A stretch of 8,652 nt of DNA from Candidatus Falkowiibacteriota bacterium (GTDB lineage Bacteria > Patescibacteriota > Patescibacteriia > Patescibacteriales > GWE2-39-37): contig JAAXVE010000031.1 of assembly GCA_013335665.1 (NCBI GenBank), positions 1 to 8,652 on the forward strand, read 5' to 3'. This document shows, piece after piece, positions 1 to 4,371 of the stretch. Each line of letters starts with the position of its first letter. Position 1 is the first letter of the stretch. The translations under genes and the position numbers were made by a program. The notes beneath the pieces were generated by a model. That model had not been told where the DNA came from. It saw nothing but the letters and a program-made list of their open reading frames with translations, and ran no database searches.

Positions 1-36
1 AGAGAATCCAGTGTCGGTGTGGGGCTTCCGCCCCTT
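1..36. repeat. Imperfect 36-bp direct repeat, copy 1
   Basis: This stretch matches 119-154 without gaps at about 28 of 36 positions. The best-kept parts are AGAGAA at the start, TGTCGG in the middle and TTCCGCCCCTT at the end. In this copy GGGGC (21-25) can pair with GCCCC (30-34), and TGTCGG (12-17) with CCGACA (51-56), so it could fold into a nested stem. Read in the matching frames, both copies encode E-N-x-x-S-x-x-x-F-R-P-F, but a terminator follows at once and no start codon is in view, so I do not call a gene. The element may continue left of the window edge. Its nature is unknown. Confidence 0.45.
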
Positions 37-60
37 CGATTCCGCGTACCCCGACAGAGA

Positions 61-100
61 AAATATCTCACCCAGCGTCAGCTGGGCGAGATATTTTTTT
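61..100 (+). terminator. Strong intrinsic terminator
   Basis: A 16-bp stem (61-76 with 81-96) has one A-C mismatch and a GTCA loop, and runs into seven T (94-100). It would end a transcript entering from the left, so an upstream + strand gene probably lies just outside the window. The left arm is preceded by an A-rich stretch, so some activity on the opposite strand is possible. Confidence 0.85.
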
Positions 101-118
101 GCCTGGTTATGCGGCGGC

Positions 119-154
119 AGAGAACTCATTGTCGGCGCGAGATTTCCGCCCCTT
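119..154. repeat. Imperfect 36-bp direct repeat, copy 2
   Basis: Second copy of the element at 1-36, on the far side of the terminator. It keeps AGAGAA, TTGTCGG and TTTCCGCCCCTT but has lost the G-rich arm that forms the GGGGC/GCCCC hairpin in copy 1. It lies directly upstream of the presumed mscL promoter. No open frame with a start codon supports coding. Confidence 0.45.
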
Positions 155-186
155 TTCCGTCTTAAACATTAATAATCGATCACGGC

Positions 187-215
187 TTGTAACCTTGCAG
201 TATAGGAGGTAATAT
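187..215 (+). promoter_or_regulatory. Possible mscL promoter
   Basis: TTGTAA (187-192) and TAATAT (210-215) are 17 bp apart, which fits a sigma-70 type promoter. Transcription would begin near 222, giving a leader of about 20 nt before the mscL ATG. The SD-like GGAGG at 205-209 lies 31 nt from that ATG and inside the promoter spacer, so it would not be part of the mRNA. Both boxes are imperfect. Confidence 0.35.
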
Positions 216-240
216 TAAGATATAACTCAAGATAAAACAT

Positions 241-576
241 ATGCAAGAACTCAAGGAAAAAATCATCAGGGAGCCCTTGGTCGGATTCATACAGTTCATC
301 AGGGAACAGGGAGTCGTGGGCCTGGCTATCGGTTTCATCTTAGGTACTTCGATCAACAAAGTCGTAACCTCTCTGGTAACCGATATCATCCAGCCGGCAA
401 TCGGCCTGCTTTTCGGCTCGGGCGAGTTGGTCAGCCTGAAGATAAGAACGATCGCTTATGGACGCTTTTTGGCCTCTTTGATCGATTTCGCCATAATCGC
501 CGCCGTGGTTTATTTCGGCTTCAAAGGCTTGAAGCTCGACCGTTTGGACTTGAAGAAGAAAGACGACAAGAAATAA
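241..576 (+). CDS. mscL: Large-conductance mechanosensitive channel (MscL family), short form
   Basis: Predicted inner-membrane channel that opens under membrane tension and releases solutes on osmotic downshock. The 111-residue product has the MscL layout: an amphipathic N-terminal segment (about 1-22), a first membrane helix with the family pattern VVGLAIGFILG followed by V-T-S-L-V-T-D-I-I-Q-P (about 25-58), a short outer loop, and a second helix starting at YGRFLASLIDF (about 73-96). The tail is highly charged (LDLKKKDDKK). E. coli MscL has 136 residues; here the outer loop is shorter and the C-terminal helical bundle is mostly missing. The ATG is the first start after an in-frame stop at 223-225, and no SD site is suitably placed. 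The gene seems to stand alone: a new promoter follows it. The family call is firm, but gating properties cannot be judged. Confidence 0.88.
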   Translation: MQELKEKIIREPLVGFIQFIREQGVVGLAIGFILGTSINKVVTSLVTDIIQPAIGLLFGSGELVSLKIRTIAYGRFLASLIDFAIIAAVVYFGFKGLKLDRLDLKKKDDKK

Positions 577-591
577 AGGCTAGCACCTGAG

Positions 592-623
592 TAATAATCA
601 CTTGACAAATGTGGTGATTATTA
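592..623. promoter_or_regulatory. 10-bp perfect inverted repeat around the -35 box
   Basis: TAATAATCAC (592-601) and GTGATTATTA (614-623) are exact reverse complements separated by 12 bp that contain the TTGACA -35 element. The position suits an operator for a dimeric repressor of the next operon. It might instead form a weak hairpin at the 3' end of the mscL mRNA, though no T-run follows. Confidence 0.45.
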
Positions 624-631
624 AGTATACT
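602..631 (+). promoter_or_regulatory. Sigma-70 type promoter for the small ORF and rlmN
   Basis: A consensus TTGACA (602-607) and TATACT (626-631) are separated by 18 bp. Transcription would begin around 638, about 15 nt before the ATG at 653, leaving almost no leader. It is the best-matching promoter in the window. Confidence 0.7.
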
Positions 632-652
632 ATTAGTCTTTAAGAAAAACAT

Positions 653-835
653 ATGAAAGCTGGAACCCGAAGCAAGGTGGGTAATCGTAAGAACAACCCT
701 TCTTACCGTACTCCTTCGCGTTGGCTCGCCAAAACTGGCCAGCCCAATCTGAGACCGGCCGTCAAATCAGTTAAAAAAAATGAACATAAGCAAACTGAAA
801 GAAGTCATAGAGGATCAGCCGAAATTCCGTTTTAA
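653..835 (+). CDS. Small basic protein overlapping the start of rlmN; function unknown
   Basis: A 60-residue Lys/Arg-rich ORF (start MKAGTRSKVGNRKNNPSYR) begins at the first ATG after a good promoter and runs 56 nt into rlmN. There is no SD site. Only the first 40 or so codons precede the overlap. At codons 41-43 it crosses eight A residues (773-780). A shift of -1 on this run meets a TGA at 781-783 that overlaps the rlmN ATG as ATGA, a usual coupled-gene arrangement giving a protein of about 43 residues. The annotated 3' end may therefore be off, because of an indel in the A-run or slippage. I recognise no family. It may be a real small protein or a leader peptide that sets rlmN translation. 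Confidence 0.4.
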   Translation: MKAGTRSKVGNRKNNPSYRTPSRWLAKTGQPNLRPAVKSVKKNEHKQTERSHRGSAEIPF

Positions 836-1784
836 GCAGATAGAGCAGGCAATCTTCCGGGATTTTGTCAGCAGCTGGGCAGAAGTCACTACTTTGCCCG
901 CAAATCTGCGTGCGATCCTTGACGAAGAATGCTCCCTGGAGATAAAAGTGGAAGAATTCAAGTCGGATGACGGCAGTGTCAAGATCCTGCTTGAGCTTGA
1001 AGACGGCTTAAAGATAGAATCGGTCATGCTCTCGCATCGCGATGGACGCCACACTATTTGCGTCTCATCTCAGGTCGGTTGCCCCTTGGGCTGTTTGTTT
1101 TGTGCGACCGGACAGAATGGTTACAAGCGCAATCTGACCCGCGACGAGATAGTAGAACAGGTTTTGTATTTCTCTCGCCAGCTTAAAGCGAAGAATGAAC
1201 AAGTTTCCAATATAGTATTCATGGGCATGGGCGAGCCTCTTTTGAATTACGATAACGTGATCGCCGCCATCCGCCTAATGAACAGTCCTGAAGGAATGGG
1301 ACTTGGCGCGCGCCGTTTTTCCATTTCGACTGCCGGCATCCCGAAGGGCATCAGGCAGCTTGCGCGCGAAGGTTTGGAAGTCAATCTGGCCTTGTCGCTC
1401 CACGCACCGACCAATGAGCTGCGCGGCCAATTGATGCCGATCAGCAAATCATATACTTTGGCACAGGTTATGAAATCGCTCGAGGATTACGTTAGTGCCA
1501 CTAACCGCCGCATCATGTTCGAGTATATGACTATTCGCGGCATCAACGACGAACCGATTCACGCTAAACAACTGGTGAAATTGCTGACCGGCTGGCTCGG
1601 CTTCGTTAACCTGATTAATTATAACGAAACTGATCTCTTCCTACCCTCCACAGCCGAACGCATGACCAGTTTCAAAAGCATACTGGAGAAGGGCGGGCTC
1701 AAGGTAGTCCAGCGCTACAGCTTCGGCAAGAGCATCGATGCCGCTTGCGGACAGCTGGCAGGCAAGAAAAAGAAGAAAGACTAA
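780..1784 (+). CDS. rlmN: Dual-specificity RNA methyltransferase RlmN (23S rRNA A2503 / tRNA A37 C2-methylation)
   Basis: Radical SAM enzyme that methylates C2 of adenine 2503 in 23S rRNA and, in characterised members, A37 of some tRNAs. The 334-residue product has the CX3CX2C iron-sulfur motif (C101, C105, C108), the SAM-binding GMGEP (149-153), a conserved cysteine at C94 (equivalent to E. coli C118) and the methyl-carrying cysteine C323 in DAACGQLAG. All catalytic residues are present. The length is a little below E. coli RlmN (384), from a shorter N-terminal region, and the tail is KKKKKD. ATG 780 is the only plausible start, as an in-frame TGA lies at 750-752. There is no SD; the ATG directly follows an A-run and overlaps the small ORF, which suggests translational coupling. 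It is followed by a long terminator. Confidence 0.97.
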   Translation: MNISKLKEVIEDQPKFRFKQIEQAIFRDFVSSWAEVTTLPANLRAILDEECSLEIKVEEFKSDDGSVKILLELEDGLKIESVMLSHRDGRHTICVSSQVGCPLGCLFCATGQNGYKRNLTRDEIVEQVLYFSRQLKAKNEQVSNIVFMGMGEPLLNYDNVIAAIRLMNSPEGMGLGARRFSISTAGIPKGIRQLAREGLEVNLALSLHAPTNELRGQLMPISKSYTLAQVMKSLEDYVSATNRRIMFEYMTIRGINDEPIHAKQLVKLLTGWLGFVNLINYNETDLFLPSTAERMTSFKSILEKGGLKVVQRYSFGKSIDAACGQLAGKKKKKD

Positions 1785-1790
1785 AGCCCG

Positions 1791-1878
1791 TCCGCACTGG
1801 GCGGAACTAAAGACTAAAGACCGACATACTTAAAAGCCAACATTCCCGGCTTTCAGTATCAAGTTTTTAGTCTTTTTT
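1791..1878 (+). terminator. rlmN terminator: small hairpin plus long interrupted stem
   Basis: A short hairpin, TCCGC (1791-1795) with GCGGA (1801-1805), comes first. A long stem follows: AAAGACTAAA (1809-1818) pairs with TTTAGTCTTT (1866-1875), ATACT (1826-1830) with AGTAT (1855-1859), and AAAGCC (1833-1838) with GGCTTT (1848-1853). The outer arm runs into six T (1873-1878). AGACTAAAG also occurs at 1778-1786, so an alternative pairing is possible. This marks the end of the rlmN unit and the left edge of the AT-rich region. Confidence 0.75.
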
Positions 1879-1929
1879 ATTTTAGTGCTTACGGTTTTAT
1901 TGTGTTTATGGTAATTTGAATAAAGCTGG

Positions 1930-1958
1930 TTGATATTTGCTTGTTAGCTAATGTTTAA
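1930..1958 (+). promoter_or_regulatory. Weak candidate promoter for the first lipoprotein
   Basis: TTGATA (1930-1935) followed after 17 bp by GTTTAA (1953-1958) is a poor match at the -10 box. It occupies nearly the same place as the better promoter upstream of the third lipoprotein. GATAAT (1976-1981) in the conserved leader is another -10 candidate and would give a leaderless mRNA. Some promoter is expected here, as a terminator lies just upstream. Confidence 0.25.
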
Positions 1959-1987
1959 AGTTATTTTGAAAGTAAGATAATTTTATG
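1957..1987 (+). repeat. Duplicated lipoprotein leader, copy 1
   Basis: The 31 bp up to and including the ATG of the first lipoprotein match 3445-3475, before the third, at 29 of 31 positions. The shared core includes AAAGTTATTTT and AAAGTAAGATAAT. It contains a GATAAT -10-like box and an AAGTAAG that could act as a very weak ribosome site. Such identity upstream of diverged genes suggests duplication with selection on a shared control site. Confidence 0.7.
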
Positions 1988-2626
1988 TATAAAAAACCAC
2001 TTTCCGTATTTATTCTAATGGTCTCGTTAAGTGTTGTTGCTTTTGGTTGTGCCAAGAATGCTGATAAGAAACCAGAACCTGCCAATAATACAAAACAGGC
2101 AACCACCACGACAGCTGCAGTAATATCGACTAATATTGCTACAACAACTGAGAGTATTAATCAGAGTGATTGGAAAATTTATCAAAATAAGGAATTTGGA
2201 TTTGAGGTTAAGTATCCTGAAAACTGGGAACCAAATTCAGAAAATCAAAAAACAGCAAGGGGAAAAATTCTTGTTAACTTTACAAAATTATTCGGAAAAG
2301 GAAGAGATATGAATAGGGCAAATTTTGCAATAACGGTATTTGATAGCAAAGGAATGAATTTATCTGATTGGATGGATGAATATATCAAAGAACCGCCAGG
2401 ATTTACAGTTTTGTCAAAGAAAGAAGTGAAGATTAATGGTGTCGATGGTATTTCTTATGAGCTCAATGGTGTCGTATACAAGGCAACGATGACGCTTTTA
2501 AAGAAGGGTGGGGAGATTTTTTGTTTAGAAAAGGTGTCATCTGCGGAATCCGAGTACAGGGATGAGCAAAAAATATTGGATAATACTATTGATGAGATGT
2601 TAAATACTTTTAAGTATGTTCGATAA
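1985..2626 (+). CDS. PsbP-like surface lipoprotein, paralogue 1
   Basis: Predicted exported lipoprotein of 213 residues. The N-terminus (MYKK, then a hydrophobic core) leads to a lipobox ending A-F-G-C with the lipidated Cys at 22. A Thr-rich flexible linker (about 23-60, with TTTT and TTT runs) follows. The folded part starts with W63-K-I-Y-x-N-x-x-F-G-F-E-x-x-Y-P-x-x-W81, as in PsbP-like domains of many bacterial lipoproteins, and continues as an alpha/beta sandwich to the end. The mature part has one other Cys (C180). The function of this lipoprotein class is generally unknown, and binding or envelope roles are guesses. The gene is AT-rich, lacks a clear SD, and is followed after 9 bp by a paralogue, so the two are probably co-transcribed. 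The lipoprotein call is strong; the PsbP-like call is from motif recognition only. Confidence 0.85.
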   Translation: MYKKPLSVFILMVSLSVVAFGCAKNADKKPEPANNTKQATTTTAAVISTNIATTTESINQSDWKIYQNKEFGFEVKYPENWEPNSENQKTARGKILVNFTKLFGKGRDMNRANFAITVFDSKGMNLSDWMDEYIKEPPGFTVLSKKEVKINGVDGISYELNGVVYKATMTLLKKGGEIFCLEKVSSAESEYRDEQKILDNTIDEMLNTFKYVR

Positions 2627-2635
2627 TACGATTCT

Positions 2636-3286
2636 ATGAGGAAAAAAACATTAGATTTTGTTTCATTGGGCATCATTGTAATGTTAGTTATTTCGGGGTG
2701 CGGAAGAAATCTTTCAAGTAATCGGCATGAAATAAATGCGGCATTCACGATAAATAATAAGGTAACTACGGCAAGACAAAATGATGCAGCGCAAGTAGTT
2801 GTAAAACCTCCAACCTCAACTACCACATCGTTAAATATTGGAACGACCACCAAGACTGATGACTGGCAAGTTTACCGCGATGAGTTAAGTGGCATTGAAT
2901 TTAAATATCAGCCCTATTGGAAAAAAGCTACACATGGCATAGCTGGTGATCTGGCTGAGCAAAAAATTGTAAAATTATCATTGTTTAACAATTATAATTC
3001 AAGCCAGAAAGAAGCCCTGCCATTATTAAATATTTCGATATACGGCGCTGATAGAAAATTCAATAGTTTTGAGAAGGATGTGGCGGGAGTTTTTTTAAAA
3101 AAACAAAAAATTAATAATGTTGAAATGAGTGTTTATAAAAAAGAAAGTTATTTCGGCACAGGCTATTCCTCATTGATTAAATTAAAGAATGGAAATTTTC
3201 TCTTGATTAAAATAGACCAAATTAAAAGCAATGGTGAGTCGATAAAAATTTTCAACCAGATAATATCTACCGTAAGATTTATTTAA
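2636..3286 (+). CDS. PsbP-like surface lipoprotein, paralogue 2
   Basis: A 216-residue predicted lipoprotein with a canonical lipobox, V-I-S-G-C, and the lipidated Cys again at 22. A long Ser/Thr/Asn-rich linker (about 23-74) leads to W77-Q-V-Y-R-D-x-x-S-G-I-E-F-K-Y-x-x-x-W95, with the same spacing as in its neighbours. The domain ends in the same way (F-N-Q-I-I-S-T-V-R-F-I, compare the M-L-N-T-F-K-Y-V end of paralogue 1). It has no Cys apart from C22. It starts 9 bp after paralogue 1 without a recognisable SD, which points to an operon. Overall identity to the neighbours is low outside the motif, so the duplication is old. Molecular function is unknown. Confidence 0.82.
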   Translation: MRKKTLDFVSLGIIVMLVISGCGRNLSSNRHEINAAFTINNKVTTARQNDAAQVVVKPPTSTTTSLNIGTTTKTDDWQVYRDELSGIEFKYQPYWKKATHGIAGDLAEQKIVKLSLFNNYNSSQKEALPLLNISIYGADRKFNSFEKDVAGVFLKKQKINNVEMSVYKKESYFGTGYSSLIKLKNGNFLLIKIDQIKSNGESIKIFNQIISTVRFI

Positions 3287-3315
3287 AATATTTTTCATTG
3301 TGTAAAATAAAAAAA

Positions 3316-3321
3316 AGGAGG
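3316..3321 (+). promoter_or_regulatory. Orphan Shine-Dalgarno sequence
   Basis: A perfect AGGAGG lies in the gap between lipoproteins 2 and 3 with no usable gene after it: the next suitably spaced codon is ATT at 3331, and TAG follows four codons later. It could be a relic of a lost gene or a chance purine run. The rest of this 186-bp gap is AT-rich and otherwise holds only the promoter and leader of the third lipoprotein. Confidence 0.25.
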
Positions 3322-3413
3322 TAGAATTTAATTTTTAAAAAATTTTAGCAGGTCAGATTTGCAATTTCCGCATCGCTAACGATTTTGCTATTAATGTGGT
3401 AAATTAAAAAGAG

Positions 3414-3442
3414 TTGACAAAACTTTATTTTTTAACCAATAT
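3414..3442 (+). promoter_or_regulatory. Candidate promoter for the third lipoprotein
   Basis: A consensus TTGACA (3414-3419) is followed after 17 bp by CAATAT (3437-3442), or after 18 bp by AATATT. Transcription would start around 3450, within the duplicated leader. This suggests the third lipoprotein is expressed separately from the first two. Confidence 0.5.
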
Positions 3443-3444
3443 TC

Positions 3445-3475
3445 AAAGTTATTTTTAAAGTAAGATAATCTTATG
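3445..3475 (+). repeat. Duplicated lipoprotein leader, copy 2
   Basis: Matches 1957-1987 at 29 of 31 positions, differing only at the twelfth and twenty-sixth bases, and ends at the ATG in the same register. The coding sequences behind the two copies are far more diverged than the leaders, apart from the signal peptides. Confidence 0.7.
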
Positions 3476-4198
3476 TCTAAAAAGTTTTTTTTAGCTTTTG
3501 CCTTGATGTTGGTTTTGACTACCGCACTTTTTGGTTGTGCAAAAAAGGGCATTGTTCGTCCAGAGTCAAACAGTAATGTCAGCTCGTCAACGACCATAAA
3601 AAACAAAGGTGGCGCAACTATTAATGGTGAAGCATTGACATCATCTGGGGACGTAAATATCGGCAATAAAGATGCCACTTCATCGAAGATGCTAAAAAAC
3701 ACAACAAGCACGGTTGAAAGTGTAAAAATAAAAGGATGGGAAAAATACAGGAACGATAAATATGGTTTTGAACTTAATTATCCCAAAGAATGGGGTACGC
3801 CCAACAAAGAAAAGGATGGCAGAATTGTGTTTAAGAACAAGGATTGTGTAGCTGAATATGAGTGTCCGGGAATTACTTTTGCAAATTGCTCGGTAGAAAA
3901 TAAAAAGTATGATTCATATGCAAATATTTTTGTTTCTATTGAAGAGGGGTGCAAATTTAATTATTCCAAAGAATTTATTTTAAGTGATTCTAAATGCATT
4001 TTTATTCAAACGGGGAAGATTTATGATTTAATAAATGAAGATAAGTGCATGAGGCTGATAAATAGCATTGATCAATCCAGAAAGACTATTTACTCTAGCG
4101 CTCAGAGCGTCAATTTAAGAAATGATGAAATACCGACTGAAGAAGTAAATGCAAAAAATATTTTCAATAAAGTTGTTGAATCTTTCAAGAAATTATAA
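3473..4198 (+). CDS. PsbP-like surface lipoprotein, paralogue 3, cysteine-rich
   Basis: A 241-residue predicted lipoprotein: MSKK, a hydrophobic core, and a lipobox ending A-L-F-G-C with Cys 22. The linker (about 23-85) is rich in Ser, Thr, Asn and Gly. The motif W89-E-K-Y-R-N-D-K-Y-G-F-E-L-N-Y-P-K-E-W107 has the same spacing as in paralogues 1 and 2 and is closest to paralogue 1. Unlike the others, the folded part has six further cysteines (125, 131, 139, 160, 175, 192), enough for three disulfides outside the membrane. The C-terminal helix (V-N-A-K-N-I-F-N-K-V-V-E-S-F) resembles the end of paralogue 1. The gene has its own promoter and is followed by a long palindrome. Function unknown. Confidence 0.83.
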   Translation: MSKKFFLAFALMLVLTTALFGCAKKGIVRPESNSNVSSSTTIKNKGGATINGEALTSSGDVNIGNKDATSSKMLKNTTSTVESVKIKGWEKYRNDKYGFELNYPKEWGTPNKEKDGRIVFKNKDCVAEYECPGITFANCSVENKKYDSYANIFVSIEEGCKFNYSKEFILSDSKCIFIQTGKIYDLINEDKCMRLINSIDQSRKTIYSSAQSVNLRNDEIPTEEVNAKNIFNKVVESFKKL

Positions 4199-4207
4199 AG
4201 CATAAAG

Positions 4208-4237
4208 AATGGCTAAAATAATATTATTTTAGCCATT
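4208..4237. terminator. Perfect 30-bp palindrome after lipoprotein 3, probable terminator
   Basis: AATGGCTAAAATAAT (4208-4222) is exactly complementary to the following 15 bases (4223-4237). It can form a stem with a small central loop 10 bp after the stop codon at 4196-4198. The tail after the stem is TGTTATG, without a proper U-run, so termination may be inefficient; the A- and T-rich arms may help. Confidence 0.55.
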
Positions 4238-4266
4238 TGTTATGAATTTTAATTCATAGGGATTAT
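4237..4266 (+). promoter_or_regulatory. Weak candidate promoter with a palindrome in its spacer
   Basis: TTGTTA (4237-4242) and GATTAT (4261-4266) are 18 bp apart. The perfect palindrome TATGAATT-TT-AATTCATA (4241-4258) fills almost the whole spacer, an operator-like place. A promoter is needed somewhere here for the peptidase gene, but these boxes are poor. Confidence 0.25.
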
Positions 4267-4295
4267 TAAAAACTACAAGAGGAGGTGAATTGAGA

Positions 4296-4352
4296 GTGGA
4301 GCAACTGAAGGAGATAATGGATTGTAAATCACTACCAAAAAAGGAGCGGTAA
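4296..4352 (+). CDS. Possible leader peptide ORF before the M23 peptidase gene
   Basis: A short frame starting at GTG 4296 (or TTG 4290) encodes roughly VEQLKEIMDCKSLPKKER and stops at TAA 4350-4352. A strong SD, GGAGG (4281-4285), lies 10 bp before the GTG and 4 bp before the TTG. The stop is followed after one base by the ATG at 4354 of the large gene, whose own SD sits inside this ORF. The geometry is that of translational coupling. No family is recognised. It could also be the worn 5' end of an older gene. Confidence 0.35.
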   Translation: MEQLKEIMDCKSLPKKER

Positions 4353-4356
4353 CATG
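4342..4356 (+). promoter_or_regulatory. Ribosome binding site and original ATG of the peptidase gene
   Basis: AGGAG (4342-4346) lies 7 bp before ATG 4354-4356, an ideal SD-to-start arrangement. The ATG opens the frame of the signal peptide (MKKDN, then stop TAG 4369-4371, then LLIIVLIFVALVG). The two lysines supply the positive n-region that the signal peptide needs, so this is very likely the ancestral start. Confidence 0.7.
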
Positions 4357-4371
4357 AAAAAGGATAATTAG

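Noticed and set aside
12..57. tRNA- or tmRNA-like 3' end (TTCGATTCC resembles a T-loop, and TGTCGG pairs with CCGACA).
   Set aside because: The bases around TTCGATT do not form the 5-bp T-stem, the span is too short for a tRNA, and no D- or anticodon arm is present.
1..172. All three + frames stay open for most of 1-165, suggesting the end of an upstream protein.
   Set aside because: A strong terminator lies inside the open stretch and no start is in view. Openness in three frames reflects GC-rich DNA, not coding.
2455..2853. A 132-residue ORF on the - strand.
   Set aside because: It spans the junction of two well-supported + strand lipoproteins and has no recognisable domain, so it is a shadow frame.
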